Source: Ascaris suum
Taxonomy: Eukaryota; Nematoda; Chromadorea; Rhabditida; Ascarididae
NCBI GenBank assembly: GCA_013433145.1
Contig: JACCHR010000027.1
Coordinates: 186,001 to 250,000 of the forward strand
Direction of reading: 5' to 3'
DNA length: 64,000 bases
The translations under genes and the position numbers were made by a program. Of this stretch, positions 25,901 to 38,693 are shown in pieces (position 1 is the stretch's first letter; each line of letters opens with the position of its first letter). The notes under the pieces were generated by a model. The model saw only the letters and a program-made list of their open reading frames with translations. It was not told the DNA's origin and did not search any database.

Positions 25901-26738
25901 ACATCACAAATCCCATCACTATAGATTGCAATCTTTCTCGAAACGGGCGTCTAAACTACAGCTTTTCAACATCCGATCCTTTTTCAACACCACATTTACG
26001 CAGCAACACATGCCTTCATTGTATCTACCAATCCTAAATTCCCATTCAGCCCGACCGCTTTAAAGTTTGCGATGACTATTGAATTAATGAACTTCGTGGA
26101 GGACCTATCATCTTCATATTTCCTTCCCATCGAACTCATCCATCGAAAACACTATTTTGTCGCTACGCGCGGTAGTGTGGATAAAATGGTGGTCACAGAC
26201 GCCACCTCCTTCGCATCCCCACCCCCTCCTTCGCACCCACATCAGTTCCGCAATTGGCTTTAAGGAATATTTTTTAAAGATCTGAGTGCTTTTTCTCTTC
26301 TTCGTGTAACGTCCCATATGCTGTATATGCAAATGATTTATAGTCACTAAACTTTTGCTGAAGTCAGTTTTATAGACATTACTCAAAGATTATGTTAGGG
26401 GCTTAAGTTGTAACCTGCTCATAAGGACAGTTTCAAGTGATTGTGGTTTCACTAGAATCCGCATTCAACAGACAACCATCGAACTCACGGAGCGTGGAAT
26501 TCCTGTGTACATCTACGGAAGGGAAAGGACACTTACTTTTATGTGGCTATGGCATTTGACTAAAGAGTCCTTGTGGATTATCACTACGGTTCACTGTGGA
26601 AACAGACGAAAGATATTTGCGCGCTTATGAGAATGTCATTCCAGGCCTTTGTGCAACGACCTTCGTAATCACCTTTCGCTACTTCAATGCGATAGATTTT
26701 AATGAGGGGGCATTGATTGCAGAGGTGCAGTGGTGGTG
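22957..26738. other. Stretch between TTC4 and the next candidate gene; isolated exon-like segments only
   Basis: Exon-like pieces bounded by good acceptors include 23552 onward (after TTGTTTTGCAG, reading MYTKQKVEKDFERLHSRIF then stop), 24293 to about 24400 (after TTTGCTCTTAG, ending at a GTAACT donor), 24543-24607 (after TTGTTCTCAG, reading ETSFTCDISYISFAGLL, ending at GTTTGT) and 25032 onward. I could not join them into one phase-consistent chain or recognise a family. They may belong to a short-exon gene or be chance. Confidence 0.4.
24543..24607 (+). other. Exon-like segment, gene unknown
   Basis: The strong acceptor TTGTTCTCAG is followed by 21 open codons (ETSFTCDISYISFAGLL and onward) and then AAAG|GTTTGT. 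The segment has one fully open frame starting in phase 0 and a second frame that stops after about 20 codons. No partner exon is proven. Confidence 0.25.
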
Positions 26739-28231
26739 ATGCAGCGTATCGTGAAGGGAGACTCACCTAAGGTGAGGTTCTCTGAGTGCGAGGAAGAGAG
26801 CTCGAAGGTGGAGGTATCATCTGGGCGGAGCCGGTCTTTTACTGATGAACACTCGGACGAAACCGAGGAAACCAGTTTGTACACAACGTTCGTTGCTCAT
26901 GTTTTGCTTGTTCAGGTAAACTTAGTAAAGTAGAGCAGCTGAGGATACCGGGAAATTGTATAGCGTTAATTTGGAATGTACGAGGTTGATTGGTTGAAAT
27001 TTTTACTCAGAAGAATAGGGAAAGCTGCAAATAGCAGCAGAAATATATGTAAACAAATAAGGGAGGAAGCAAACGAGCCAAACCTGCGAGGAACTACCTG
27101 AGGGAGACTGTTTGCTGAGGAGTTATAGATTTCAAAGAACGGCAGGTGTGTGTGTCATGGCGACGGTTGTGTCATCGCTGGAGTGAATAAGTCGTAGGTT
27201 TAAAATGTTGCGGAACACTCCATGGTGGGAGATTGCGCTAGCGATGACGAGATTTTGTGTTCAATGGTCACTGTTAATAGCGTCCAGCTGGTGTGTCCCG
27301 TATGTCTGATGAACTTTTCAGAATCACAGCTGTATTTGTTATCTGAGGGGTGCGCACGCTATGGCTCATTCCAAGCTGGAGTGCTGCAACTGCGCGCGGT
27401 CACTATTTTTTTTCTATTCATTAGTCGTTTCCGACTACTCATAAGCGCTGCTTCCAATCCTCTAGCGGAACACTCCTGCTTGGCTTTAAACGTTTACCTC
27501 GCAGTTTCTTTTTCTTCCTTGAAGGCTCCAAAAAAGGTACTGTACCTACTTTTCCTCGAGTTATTCCAGCAAAGCTTGGTGGAGTCTCCTTCTTATTTAG
27601 CCAATGAATTTGGAGATGTACGAAGTGGACGCCAAGGAAAATGAAGGCGAATTTCCGAATTGAAGCGTACACAGTTACCTTCCTTAACGCCCGTGGTCAA
27701 ATGACTAACTCCTGCTCGTACATTAGTGATAGAGATCTAGGTAATCGGGGGTTCCAGTGGAATCCGATGTGCACGAAAAGTTATATTTTTTTGCAGAAAT
27801 CTAAATCTTGCATAAAACTCTAGCACACTGTTGTATGTTGTTCTCTGCAGACCTTCATTCTTGGTACTTTCTATTTTGGTATGCGTTCGGTATGCAAAGG
27901 AAGCGAAAGAATTTCTCTGGCTTGAGGGAGCTGAGGTCGCATCACTCAATTTCAGAATATCTGCAACTCCATAACCACTCAGAAAACGGTTTCTTCGGAA
28001 GAAATTTTTGCAGACTTTTACGTTTCAGTAAAGCATTTGCCGGCGTGCTGCAGTTTCATTAAGGATGTTTTCATCCCTCAGAGTTTACTCACAGCCTACC
28101 AAACCTCTGCATCTAGTGGATATCACATCCCAGAACTTATGGCACCGTCCAATCCCAGGTTCTGTGACAAAACTCCGACTGACTGCTACTTGCAGGTCTT
28201 CATCACATATGCGACGTCGAAGTCGAACTGA
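26739..28231 (+). CDS. Candidate small membrane-protein gene, unrecognised
   Basis: Three segments join in phase 0: 26739-26915 (59 codons from an ATG, ending TTCAG|GTAAAC), 27851-27889 (after TTCTCTGCAG, ending TCG|GTATGC) and 27956-28231 (after CAATTTCAG, 91 codons and TGA). They predict about 163 aa. The N-terminus is hydrophilic and acidic/serine-rich (SECEEESSKVEVSSGRSRS). One hydrophobic stretch, built across the first junction, includes FVAHVLLVQTFILGTFYFG and could span a membrane. A cysteine-containing C-terminal part has SVKHLPACCSFIKDVFIPQ and NPRFCDKTPTDC. I do not recognise the family. The last exon overlaps the first 23 coding bases of the phosphatidylserine synthase gene in another frame. 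An alternative is that 27956-28157 splices to 28196 in phase (a 38-base intron) and is an N-terminal extension of that synthase. Confidence 0.38.
28195..28211 (+). promoter_or_regulatory. Acceptor and start site for phosphatidylserine synthase
   Basis: CTACTTGCAG ends at 28195, and the proposed ATG is at 28209, giving a 13-base leader. This spacing fits spliced-leader addition. The N-terminus that results, [19 protein letters not shown], is close in length to that of mammalian PSS1 before its conserved MINE. An in-frame ATG also exists at 28065 but would add an unlike extension. Confidence 0.5.
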
Positions 28232-31200
28232 AGTTGAACGTATATATTACCAAATGATCAACGAGCGGGTTGTGAATGACGTCACTCTGGAATTCTTCTA
28301 TAAGCCTCACACGGTGACTGCGTTAGTCGGAATTTGCGCCTTCCTGCTGGCACCTTCTTTCACCAGGTTATTATTTCTTTTCATTGCTTCCTTTTTTCTC
28401 ACGTTCCGCATTATCGCCAGATTCTTCTAGTTGCTCCTTTTTCGCTATTATGTCAGATTCTTCTAATTGCTCTTTTTTCGCCATTATTGCTTTATTCTTC
28501 CACTTGCTCCTTTTTCGCTATTTGCTAGCTTCTAATGCCACTGACAGTCTGCAATGGTCGATGCGAGTTTTTAATTTCGATTTCGGTCTGTGCTATAAGC
28601 CTTCGTAATTATTGCAGTAGTCGTTGATATCCGTCCCTGCAATGCGTTTGTATGTTCATCTTTCGTACCGAATCAGCATTCACCTGGTTATTTGCTTTGC
28701 CAGCTGAGTGCGCGTATTTCATAAGACTTCATGTGTTATTCACTGACTGTTCCTGTTTCCCAGCGGCCATATCTGTATATTTTGTAACATGCGTCTCGGG
28801 GCTGTTCACATAGGTGCTGTGGGTTTGGGAGTGTTCTCGTTGTTTCCGTATTAAGAAATCGCGAATTGTAGAAAAAAGAGAGGGCGAAGCTGTCTTCTTT
28901 TTGACTGCTGTGATATCTGTTCAATACTTCCTAGCCAACCGGCGTCGTAATTTTTCGACAAATAATAAAAACCCTCGATAATGTTTTAGTCTAGGTCGAC
29001 CATCCGTGAAGGTGCTCCACAAAAATTCACATTTTCCAACCTAACCAACTGTTTATGGCAAACTTGATTGTTGTAAAATGCAACCCGACTTGTTGTAAGG
29101 TACATGCAAATTTCCAGATTGCTATGGTTCCTATAGCTCATTAAGACGTTGGTGATCAACTGGGAGTTGGGAGCGGGCGGTAATTCAATAGCTTAGTCTA
29201 TAAGTCCCATGTGTTTCATCTCCGACTTTAGTGGCCCTGAGTTCATATCGAATCGAATCTTTTATTGCACTGCTATATCACGTTTTTATATATGGTGAAA
29301 GAATGCAAAATGAATTTTTTGAACTGCGAGCAAATTTAAGCGTTTATATTGTTGTAGACTAATATGGCAGCAGTCTGCAACATTCAGCAACATGGATTGG
29401 TGGCGTTTTCGATATCCATGAGCTCCATGTCTTTTGGCATTCCTTTCACCTCGGTCACAGAGACAGTGTTGATGCTTAGATGTGCTTCTGTATAGTTTTT
29501 ATATTCGTTCGCTTACGTAAGTGTTCGTATGTTTGAAGATTCGTACGGTTCGCTTCACTCTAGAAGATTAGCGCTACATTCGGTTATCGGTCTTATTCAA
29601 TATATACCTTCGTTGATGTGCGAATGGTGAATTCTCTCAGGCCACAGATCCTTTCGTCGGTGTTTATGCAGTGAACCTATTCTGTCTTGAACTGTCAGAG
29701 AGACGTATATACATATTGCACATAAACGTGTCTTCCCAAATGAGCTTTACAAGCGCAGATATGCAAAATCACACAAATGGAATGCAGTGGCAATCGAAAT
29801 ACTGATATGGTTTAGTAAAGAGGTAGGAGGAATTTCTTTCGAATAAGGGACCTTCGATACTTATGAGGATGTATTCGCGTAGAGGGACTTCCACATTCCG
29901 GCAAAGGAATTTTAGTGGTCCTCTCGTTGTTCCGCGCCCGTGGGACGAAGTATTGATGTTGCTTTATATATGCACGACTGAGCGGCATTCTGTACAGCGT
30001 ACAGATATTCAATTTCATTCTACGGACCTCATGTGCATTACAAATGAAAAAGTCGTTATTTTATTCACCTAAATTGTTTCAAATCTTCGACTTGCATTAT
30101 TTCTTCAGGTTTGGTTCTAGTATTACCCAAGTACAGACCTGAAATACAAAAATCATTATTTCGGATCTTCAGCGCAATTTATCAAAGTCAATCCTACGAA
30201 TGAAATGCTTTTCATTTCAAGCCATTCATTTCTTTGTTATATGAAAGACTGCTTTTACGCACTCCAATACAAAGATTTGAGGGAATGGGTGAATTCATGT
30301 TAGTTTACAGATGTCTGGCAGTGTTCGACTCTTTAGGTTTTTCAGCTCGAATTTTGCCGATTTGTGTTGATCGTCGACTAAGCTCAGACGTCACACGATT
30401 ATCGGTTGTTTTTTGTACTAAAATCATTTTCTGCTGCATTCTTTCATGCAGCTTTCCTCTTGTCTTGTTCTTTCGGATGGCGCATTGAGGAGTTGGCTCT
30501 ATTGTCTGTTGGCTATCGATTCCGCAGGTTTCTTAGATTGAACTGGCGTTAGCATGCTGAGTTGTCCTCGGCTGTGCTATTCGCCAATATTTGCTGTATG
30601 GTCAGATATTTGCCGATTTTGGTTAAGTCTTTGATAGAACTGGACTTTTAAAAAAGACTCTTGAAGATCTTTTTGGATCGCATATGAAGATTTGCGAACC
30701 AATTCACTGATGGACTTTGCACATTACTGATTTTTTGTGAACCTTGCGTCATGATACAGTGCGAAAATTCCTTTTAAATCAAGGTTAGTAGGTCGCTAAA
30801 AGTAGCTGCTAAAGCTGATATGAAGGCTTGAGCAGTGCCATCGCTTGAAGTGATTTCGATCTTCTAGTTCGCTAAAAGTAGCTGCTAAAGCTGATATGAA
30901 GGCTTGAGCGGTACCATCGCTTGAAGTGATTTCGATCTTCAGTGACGAAAAAAGCGTCGAAACGTTTTCCTTTTGTTTTTAATTTTTTTTTCAACTACCT
31001 ACCTTTTACTTCTTTCAGTAGTTCGTTAGCAAAGTTTCCGGTTTTTTATTTGCCGCCTTTTAATGACTGGTTCCGGAAGACTAGCAAATCGACGACCAGT
31101 TGCCCTCCATACAATTGGCGAATGGGTTGTTCATTGCAAGAAGGGTTGAGAAACGCAGGCTTTAGATGGACTCTAACTGACGGTAATAATTCTCACGCTG

Positions 31201-31705
31201 GCGATAATTCAGATGCCGATGCCCTACGCACTGAAATGACAACCTTCTGGGTACTGGTCCAGACTTTCAGATTTCTAGAGCTTGCTCAGAAAGATTTATA
31301 GAATCGATGAGCACGAGAATGTATACGGGATTCATAAGGAGCATTTTCAAACAGTATGGTTGTATGGCTCTTTAGTCTTGATTTTTTGATGAAAAGGTCG
31401 CGCAGCGTTGCGTGTTTTCATCTGTTAAGCACAGAAAGCACAGTTAACGCGACGCTGAATAAGCAGCAACACTAGGTACTCATTGTTGTTACTGTATGAA
31501 TGCTAGTTCAACTGAACGTCTAGGCGACCGGATTGCCTCGGGGAGAAACGTCGAATGGAATGATGGTTGTGTTTTTCAGGGAGGATGCTCACACGGATAA
31601 TAACGTTTTAACAGGTCTCATCGCAACCGCAGTGCTCTTTCTTATTGTGAGTGCACTTGCTTTCCCTAATGGTAAGTTCCTTGTTGTTTTATGGTGCTTT
31701 TATTA

Positions 31706-31787
<82 letters not shown>

Positions 31788-34700
31788 CTGGTTGTAGAAA
31801 TCCTCAACCAAGAAGTTGGCTATTTTTCTGCACTGGGTTGGTCTTACGATGATCTTGCAAGTGCGAATTGTCCATCGCGTTCCGATATTGGCTTTAGGCT
31901 ACTCTACTGTTTAGGTTTTGTCGTGTTGGAGGTGATGATCACAGGCATGCAGACGGATACGGGCTCAGATTGTCGAGTGGGCGGGCATAATTCGTAGTGG
32001 TTATAAACACATTGTAGTTTTCTATAGTGCAGTTTCATGTCTTTGGGCTTTTTCAGGGTATAGTAAGTGGTCAAAGCGAGTCTGTGCAAAAGCACATATT
32101 TCTTATCACACACTCCTAATGTGGATAGTCTGATGCATGCCTAAATCCCAGACTACATGCATAAACAGAAGTTTTTGTATGACTGCGGGCCAGCTTTCAA
32201 ATTGACCATCAAAATTCAGTGGGTACCCAAGAATACCTGGCAAACTGTAGGTGGATTTACGTTCAGTGATTAATCACGAGTTCGTTATTGGTGTGCGAAA
32301 CGAATCATACAGAAGTCGTCGATTGCGTTTACAGCAGCCGACGGTAGTAATTGTTGTTGAACGAGTTGTTTGCTTTTGCAGGGCCCTTCACTCGGCCGCA
32401 CCCAGTTTTTTGGCGCATTATATTTGGATGCAGCGTCATTTATATAATGTTGCTGCAGTTTGCGCTCTTCCAGAATTTTAGTGACATCAAGCTGGTGCTT
32501 AAATGGCTCGACCCCGAAGGATTGAGCAGGGAAAAGCTCGAAGAAAAGGTGAATTTCATCTTATTTGCGAGTTTTATCTTTCCAAGTTAGGTTGATTTTG
32601 TATGTTTTAGTCGTATTTAATGTTTCGTTGGGAAATTGACCAAAGCAATATGCTGTTTTTATTTTGCCATTCATAGGACAAAACAGAAAAGCGAAACTGA
32701 TTGCTGTACCAACTTTCTAGTATAAATACGTTGGAGTTTCCTGTGGGGAACTAATTTATTTTTGATTCCTCTAATTTTATTGCTTTGGCTTTGCGCCGAA
32801 CTTTAGTGCAGTTGCATGTGGTTTGCGCTAACCGTTGGAGGTATTTCGCTGCCTTATCTAGGATAACATGATCTTTATAAATTCATTATTGATTCCTAGT
32901 GGCTATCTAGTGGACGAATGCTGTGCTCGGATGACCGTCAATCCCCAATGGAAGAAGTTTTAGTTGCTATACAAAAGCACGATTCGCTTATGATGTTTTC
33001 TTATTCTCAAGAGCAGAGAATAGCACGGTGCATTTCACATATCAGTAATCCGTGCATCTGTATGGATGCATAAGTATTTGAAGGCCTATGCGGTGAACTG
33101 TTCGGATGTCACATTGGAGCGCATCTGGAGTTACATGGATATTTTCGTTGTTGGACACTTCTTGGGCTGGGCAATGAAGGCTCTACTTATTCGACATTCT
33201 ATTATTTGTTGGTATATCAGCATCGCTTGGGAAATCACTGAGGTTCTTTCTGCTTATCATTTTATTATAGCACTTTTCTCATTGATGAATCATCTGCTGC
33301 GAATGGTTGGGTTGCTTGCTGTCGCAATGGTCTGCTCTTTTTTATGTATTCATGGCAAGCTCAGCACGCTATAGAAGTGATTAATATTAACATGCGAAAC
33401 AAAGATTGTTGCTGTTTCAGCGTGAATCGTCGAAGAGGATAGTCGGAGTTGAAACAAAACTTTTTAGGTCTGCAAGTTCTTGTAAGGTTAATAATTGCTT
33501 TTGTTGCACTTTTTTTCGGATATTAACAGTCGATTTTAGGTTGTATTTGCGCATCTTTTACCGAATTTCCAAGAATGTTGGTGGGATGCGATAGTTTTGG
33601 ATGTGCTGCTTTGTAACGGATTGGGTATTTGGTTTGGCACATGGGTGGCTCGATTCTTCGAAATGCGTCAGTTTCATTGGGAAAGTATCAAGTATGTTTA
33701 TTTTCTTCTGTTTCTGCTAGTTTCTTTCGGCGTTGGCGGTGGTCAGTAACCGGCCAAATTGTGACCTTTTTCGGCGTGACCCGAGGTCGTCCCATGTCTT
33801 GGGTTTCCTTTCTTCAGTTATTTGCTCGGCTTTCGACGTTCTCGGGACAATGCTGTGGGGCAGTTTGATAACAAAGAGCAAGACTGTCCTCGAGGCAATG
33901 TATGTTGCATCTTTTTGTAAAATTCATCGTGCCTGCACCTCTTCTCTCCTTCCCGCAGTTCAGAGATTTATTTGTTGATCGTTGCCACTTCCGAAGAAGC
34001 ATCTAGAAGCCGAGTGGCCAGAAAACTGCTCTTGAACTTTTATTTAATTCGGCTTCTAGTCTGTTTTCCGGTTACGGAGGTGGCATGGCGCCATGTTGCG
34101 ACTACAGGATTTCTGAAAGCTTTGTAACACATTCTTCGTGCATACAATATATATCTGTCATAACACGCATGTGGCAGCCTTCGCTACCACGGGACAGTTA
34201 CTGCAACTTTTATAGCACTATATTCGACTGTAGTGGGATCCACTAAAATGTTGGGATAGCATCTCTCGCGAGGGCGGATGAAAAGTTGTAGTTCGTTTTG
34301 GGGATTGGATGTGAGGAATTAAACGGAAGTTGCATTAAAAGTGAATTAAGAGACATCAAGACTACGCGGGGCAAGTTCAAGCGTGCTGTGCTGCAGTTCA
34401 CACCAGAGAGCTGGATTAAGGTCGACTGGTACAACAATTTTGCCTTACGCCGTACACTCGCCATCTACGCATTCGTCATGATATGGCTAGTCGGTTTTTG
34501 AATGTGCTTTCATGTTTCATATGCGACTTTGAGTGGTGCAGGCAAACAGGAAATGGTCATGGTATAATTTACTCAATGGAGTTGAAGCCTCATGCAAGCA
34601 TCTAGTTTAGTAAGGGGACTGCCACGAACAAAAATTCAGAATATAGGGTGTCACTATTACTGTTTGAGGATCTTGGGAATGCTTTGCATTCGAAGATTCT

Positions 34701-37103
34701 TATAGCCTATGGCCGATTCAATCCAGCCTTACTAGATATTCCCACACTGGTAATCGACATTTTAAATCAGGCACTACTTGCAGGGATTTATTTTCCCACA
34801 CGACTTGGACAGGATTCTAATTCCTACGTCTTATCTTCGACAAGGGAGGAGACAAGAATTACATATTTCTTTCCCATTGTTCCATTGATTTCTTTTTCTG
34901 ATTCGTACCGTCTAAAAAGTATTGTTTCAGATAAGTGAGCTGAACACATTTTTCCTGAAGCATATATTCGCAGTCGACACATCTCATCCACTCGTTTTCT
35001 GGAGAATCGTGCTTATCGCGTTCGTCTCGGCACCATCTATAAGGTTGTTCCCTTTGCCCTGTTATCAGCGAGATCTTCATCTATCTTAATGTTTTCTATA
35101 CATTGACACTGCAAAACAGTGAAATAAATGAGGCCATTTAGAGTATTTCGTTGCGCATATAATTATCTTTTATCTCTTATGGTGCGTAAATGTGTTCTGT
35201 CAGTTGTGAATGAAGGATAAGATGAAACCATTACGTAATAAAACGTTCTTTGCATTAAAAAAGGTTTTTTTATTTAATGGTTTTTATTTAATTTATTCAA
35301 TGGCTAGGAATTTTTGCACTCTTTGAAATCATCAGAGAGGTACAGGTTTGCAGTTTTAATGAATCTACAATTTTGCGAAATGATGGGATGTTTTGCTCTT
35401 TTCTTTCTTATCCTTTGCGAGCTTTTGGAAAAGCACTTTTAAAGTCATTCTCTTCTTTAGATTTTTTCTTTTTCGTTGCTTACCTGTTTCATCACCTGTA
35501 AATTGTGGGGGTTGATTGCTCCCATGTGTGATTCACGTTGTCTGCAGGCAGTTTTACTTGTTTGCGACCGATCCGCGCGTGAAACGAATGGGCATGCAGA
35601 GCTGGGTGTATCTGGCAGTATGTGCTCTCGAGGCAGCCATCTGCATCAAGTTCGGTCGACCAAAATTCCCACACATTAAGATCACTTTCATTCTCATATG
35701 GATAGCGTTTTTGGTCAGTGAGATTTTGTTTATTGAAATCCTCGCATATCTGATCTTGCGAAATAGCGGGAGAGGTAGAAGGTTAATGATCTCATGGTGT
35801 AGACTGAGGCAATATAGAGTGATTTCAATCAACATGCCCAACTCAGCGGCAACGTATGCCAGCACTAAATTAGAAGTTGAGCAGTTAGAAAGCTGTTATT
35901 AAGTATCAGTTTGTGAAACGATGTTCTCACTTGTCAACAAGTCATGAATGAAGACAAATCTTTACATACCCATCGTTTCTGGCAGCTAGCCGATGGTTAG
36001 GGCCAGCACAGGGCATAGGACTTCAGTTTGAAGAGGGCAAAGAATGAAAAATTCATGCAATGCTATTTCGAGGAAAAGCATCGCACGGATGAATTAGCTG
36101 TTTTATTTGTATGCCGTTACATGAGCTCATGAATAGTCAACGTTTGAAGAAAACCTCTTAAATGTTATTGCGTTATTGCTGATCGAAATTCCGTTGTTGA
36201 CCCTCAGCGTCGGAGGGGGTCTACTCCTTTTCTCCATCTTAGGTGATGCCCTGTTCAGTTTATTTATGTCTTAATTAGTTATTGTCATTTGAGCATATTG
36301 ATGAGTTCACTACATTTTGAAGTAATGGTGACTGATAGCTACCAACTCCCCTGACTAATGAAACCATTCATGATTTTTCTGGGTTTTTAATGTAAAATTT
36401 TAATTCTTGTTAAATTTCGGCGATCACTGGCCACCGATTGCGCTTTAAAAGTTTCGTTGCGAATGGGCACTGCTATGGTTTTTTATGCATTAAATTAATA
36501 AGCGTAGATTTAATACTTGCTCGAGCAAACTGTGCAGTGTGCAGTCTACAACTGTATAGACATATCGGTAGACTGCAACTCTACAAACCTGTGAATTTCA
36601 TCGTTCTATAGGTGACCAGTAAGACTGGTATGAATAGTGGGGATGGGCTTGATGGGGGCGTTGTGTAGGCGAGTAACCATCAATGGCCTGCGCGAAGGTA
36701 ACTGGCGGAGGGTACACCTTCGGGGGGAGCATATCAGCCGTAGCGCCCATCGACCGTCACCGTTTGCCGTTCTTCAGTGATCACGGGAAATTTATGGCCA
36801 TGGGTTTTTCGAAGCGTCATCGACTATCATCGATCTAATTTTCATTGAGCGGCTTCTGGTCAATTTTTAGTGCTACGAGCAGAATTTTGATTGGCTTCTG
36901 ATTCATCGTGCTTATACGTTTTTCTCTGTGTTATTCGGCGAGATGGGTAGCGGCTTCAAAATCTAATGCCTTAATTTTCGTGGTTTATGTTTTGGAGTAA
37001 TGAGGAACAGTCACTGCCCTCAGTGATCGTTGTTTGTTTGTTTCAGGCATTGGGCACGTTTGGCTGTGTCTGGTTTTCGGTATGGTGGGCGCGAAAGTCT
37101 GCG
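28209..37103 (+). CDS. PTDSS1: Phosphatidylserine synthase (PTDSS1/2 family)
   Basis: This enzyme exchanges serine for the head group of phosphatidylcholine or phosphatidylethanolamine in the endoplasmic reticulum membrane. Nine exons fit in phase: 28209-28366, 31580-31671, 32382-32548, 33084-33242, 33540-33691, 34351-34489, 34931-35043, 35548-35713 and 37047-37103, giving 401 codons against about 473 in human PSS1. Family blocks seen in order are [118 protein letters not shown] and [20 protein letters not shown]. The histidine of GHFLGW, the glutamates of WEITE and QECWWD, and the aspartates of WWDAIVLD are conserved positions known from PSS1 mutagenesis. The fourth acceptor (33084, or 33075) is uncertain. 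No stop is seen after 37103, so the last exon lies further on. Confidence 0.94.
28418..28526. repeat. Three degenerate T-rich tandem copies, about 36 bp
   Basis: The pattern ATTCTTCTAGTTGCTCCTTT followed by TTCGCTATT recurs three times with drift. It lies just inside PSS intron 1. Confidence 0.7.
28735..31579. other. Rest of PSS intron 1, no gene seen
   Basis: This 2.8-kb intron remainder contains short open frames on both strands without recognisable content, plus the 76-bp tandem duplication at 30795-30940. Confidence 0.5.
30795..30940. repeat. Tandem duplication, period 76, two copies
   Basis: The block beginning GCTAAAAGTAGCTGCTAAAG occurs at 30795 and 30871 and ends GATTTCGATCTTC both times. 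Only two differences are seen over about 70 bases, so the duplication is recent. It lies in PSS intron 1. Confidence 0.92.
31709..31785. repeat. (AT)n microsatellite
   Basis: An uninterrupted AT dinucleotide run of 77 bases lies in PSS intron 2, shortly after the exon ending at 31671. Confidence 0.97.
33984..34084. repeat. Imperfect inverted repeat (hairpin) in PSS intron 5
   Basis: The left arm, 33984-34012, begins GCCACTTCCG and ends CTAGAAGCCG. The right arm, 34050-34084, begins CGGCTTCTAG and ends CGGAGGTGGC. The outer and inner ends of the arms pair well; the middle of the right arm has about six extra bases. It could be a small foldback element. Confidence 0.65.
36600..36930. other. 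GC-richer patch in PSS intron 8, possible old repeat
   Basis: This patch is richer in G and C than its surroundings and contains GGCGGAGGGTACACCTTCGG and two similar GGCTTCTG-containing segments at about 36850 and 36893. It has no protein-like frame. It looks like a degenerate dispersed repeat, but no boundary or terminal repeat was found. Confidence 0.25.
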
Positions 37104-38693
37104 GTAAGTTATTTAAGAAAGTAGTATGCCAAAAGTTGTTTTGAGAAGATGTTGCATAGCAGCTAACGTAGAATTCTGTGCGCATATCGTTCCCGTCGCA
37201 TCCCACTACTGGCATTTTCTGGAGAAATGTCTTCCCTTTCGCGATAGGTTCTTGATGCAAGGAACGCGGTTCAGCATCAGCAGTCGTTCCTCTCATCGGA
37301 TTTATTGAAATGAGGTGCCTCTTTTGAGGGGAAACTTCATGAATGCTTTCATCACAACATCCATAAAAGAAGCTGTTGCTGGAACTCTTTTAATCTAAAG
37401 GGTGATTTGCATCGAAACAAGTAATTGTGAAGGATTGTGACTGTTCATGTATACTGTAAAATGACTTAAAAGACATTAGAGCAGAAGATTTTACATATAA
37501 GTCGAGATTGTTACTGGCATGAAAGGTGCCGCTGAACGATGCGGAAATGCATGACCAATCGGAGTGAAGAGGGCGCGCTCTTCCACCAGCGAAAACTGCT
37601 GGACGTTCTAAGCAGTAGTTGTAAAACGGCCCTTTTACCTGACTTGGATTGAAATTGTATTGCATTAGCATATGTTTCAATTAGTGGTACTGCAGACAGT
37701 TGAGTTTGCTTCGAAGTAGTGGTCTAATTATTTACGTCATACCTAATTGCATTAACCGTGAGAGCCCATGTTTTCCGTGTCTTATCGCCTTAATATCTGT
37801 TCTGTTTATGCGTTATAAGGGATTCATGATGAGTACTGGCAGGAAGCCCGCTGACTCTTCCTGGAAAACTAAATTCTCATGTAGTCCATTTATCTCATTT
37901 CAGGTGTTGTATTGCCTAGTCTGCGTTGGCTCTTATCACTCAGGTCACGTTACCAAGCTAATAATTTTAAATCGTGGCCACTGCTTAAATCACCACTTAA
38001 ACTTGTAATCACTAGAAACGTGATTCTGTTTCAAGATATGAGTAGTTTTTCTGATCTTTCGCTTTCCAAGTCGCAGAGAGGTTCCTTAATGTGAACAATG
38101 TGGAAATGAGTTTTAAACTTGCTAGAAAAACGTGTTCCGTAGATATTGCTTGGAATAGCTTTCATTACCGTGTTTTGCATTTGCAAAATATTCTTGTCAA
38201 AATATCGTGAAAGCGGATATTTTCGCAGATCTTTTGAAGTTCACTCTGCTAAGTGTTTTTGAACTACTTACTTTCTTGCGATGGTCGTTTTACGCTGTTT
38301 CTTTGCTCCCCACCTCATTATATATCTGTACAATCTATGCGCTGGCTATCAGTCGTGCATTATTAGTTTTTCCTTCGCTGCTTTCATGTGTCAATTTTAT
38401 TGTGTTTCTTTATTATTTTATTATGCAATTATTCAGTTAATTCAACTCGAATTAAATTTGATGACAGCCTATATGCAGAACGAGCGAAAATTTTTGAACA
38501 AATTGAATCTTTTTTTTCACTCTAAAAGTGCTTTGTGTTGAATGAGTAATGGATAAGCTATTGCGAACGACCTTCTTAAAATCCTTCTGTCAAATATTGC
38601 TCCACCGAACCGTACGCAATAGCAATTCAATGATGTGAGAATGAGTGGATTTAATTGATGAGATGAGCTAATAGAAATTCTTGTTGCTTTCAG

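Noticed and set aside
25662..26063. 133-codon plus-strand frame
   Set aside because: No acceptor or donor fitting the frame and no domain; likely chance.
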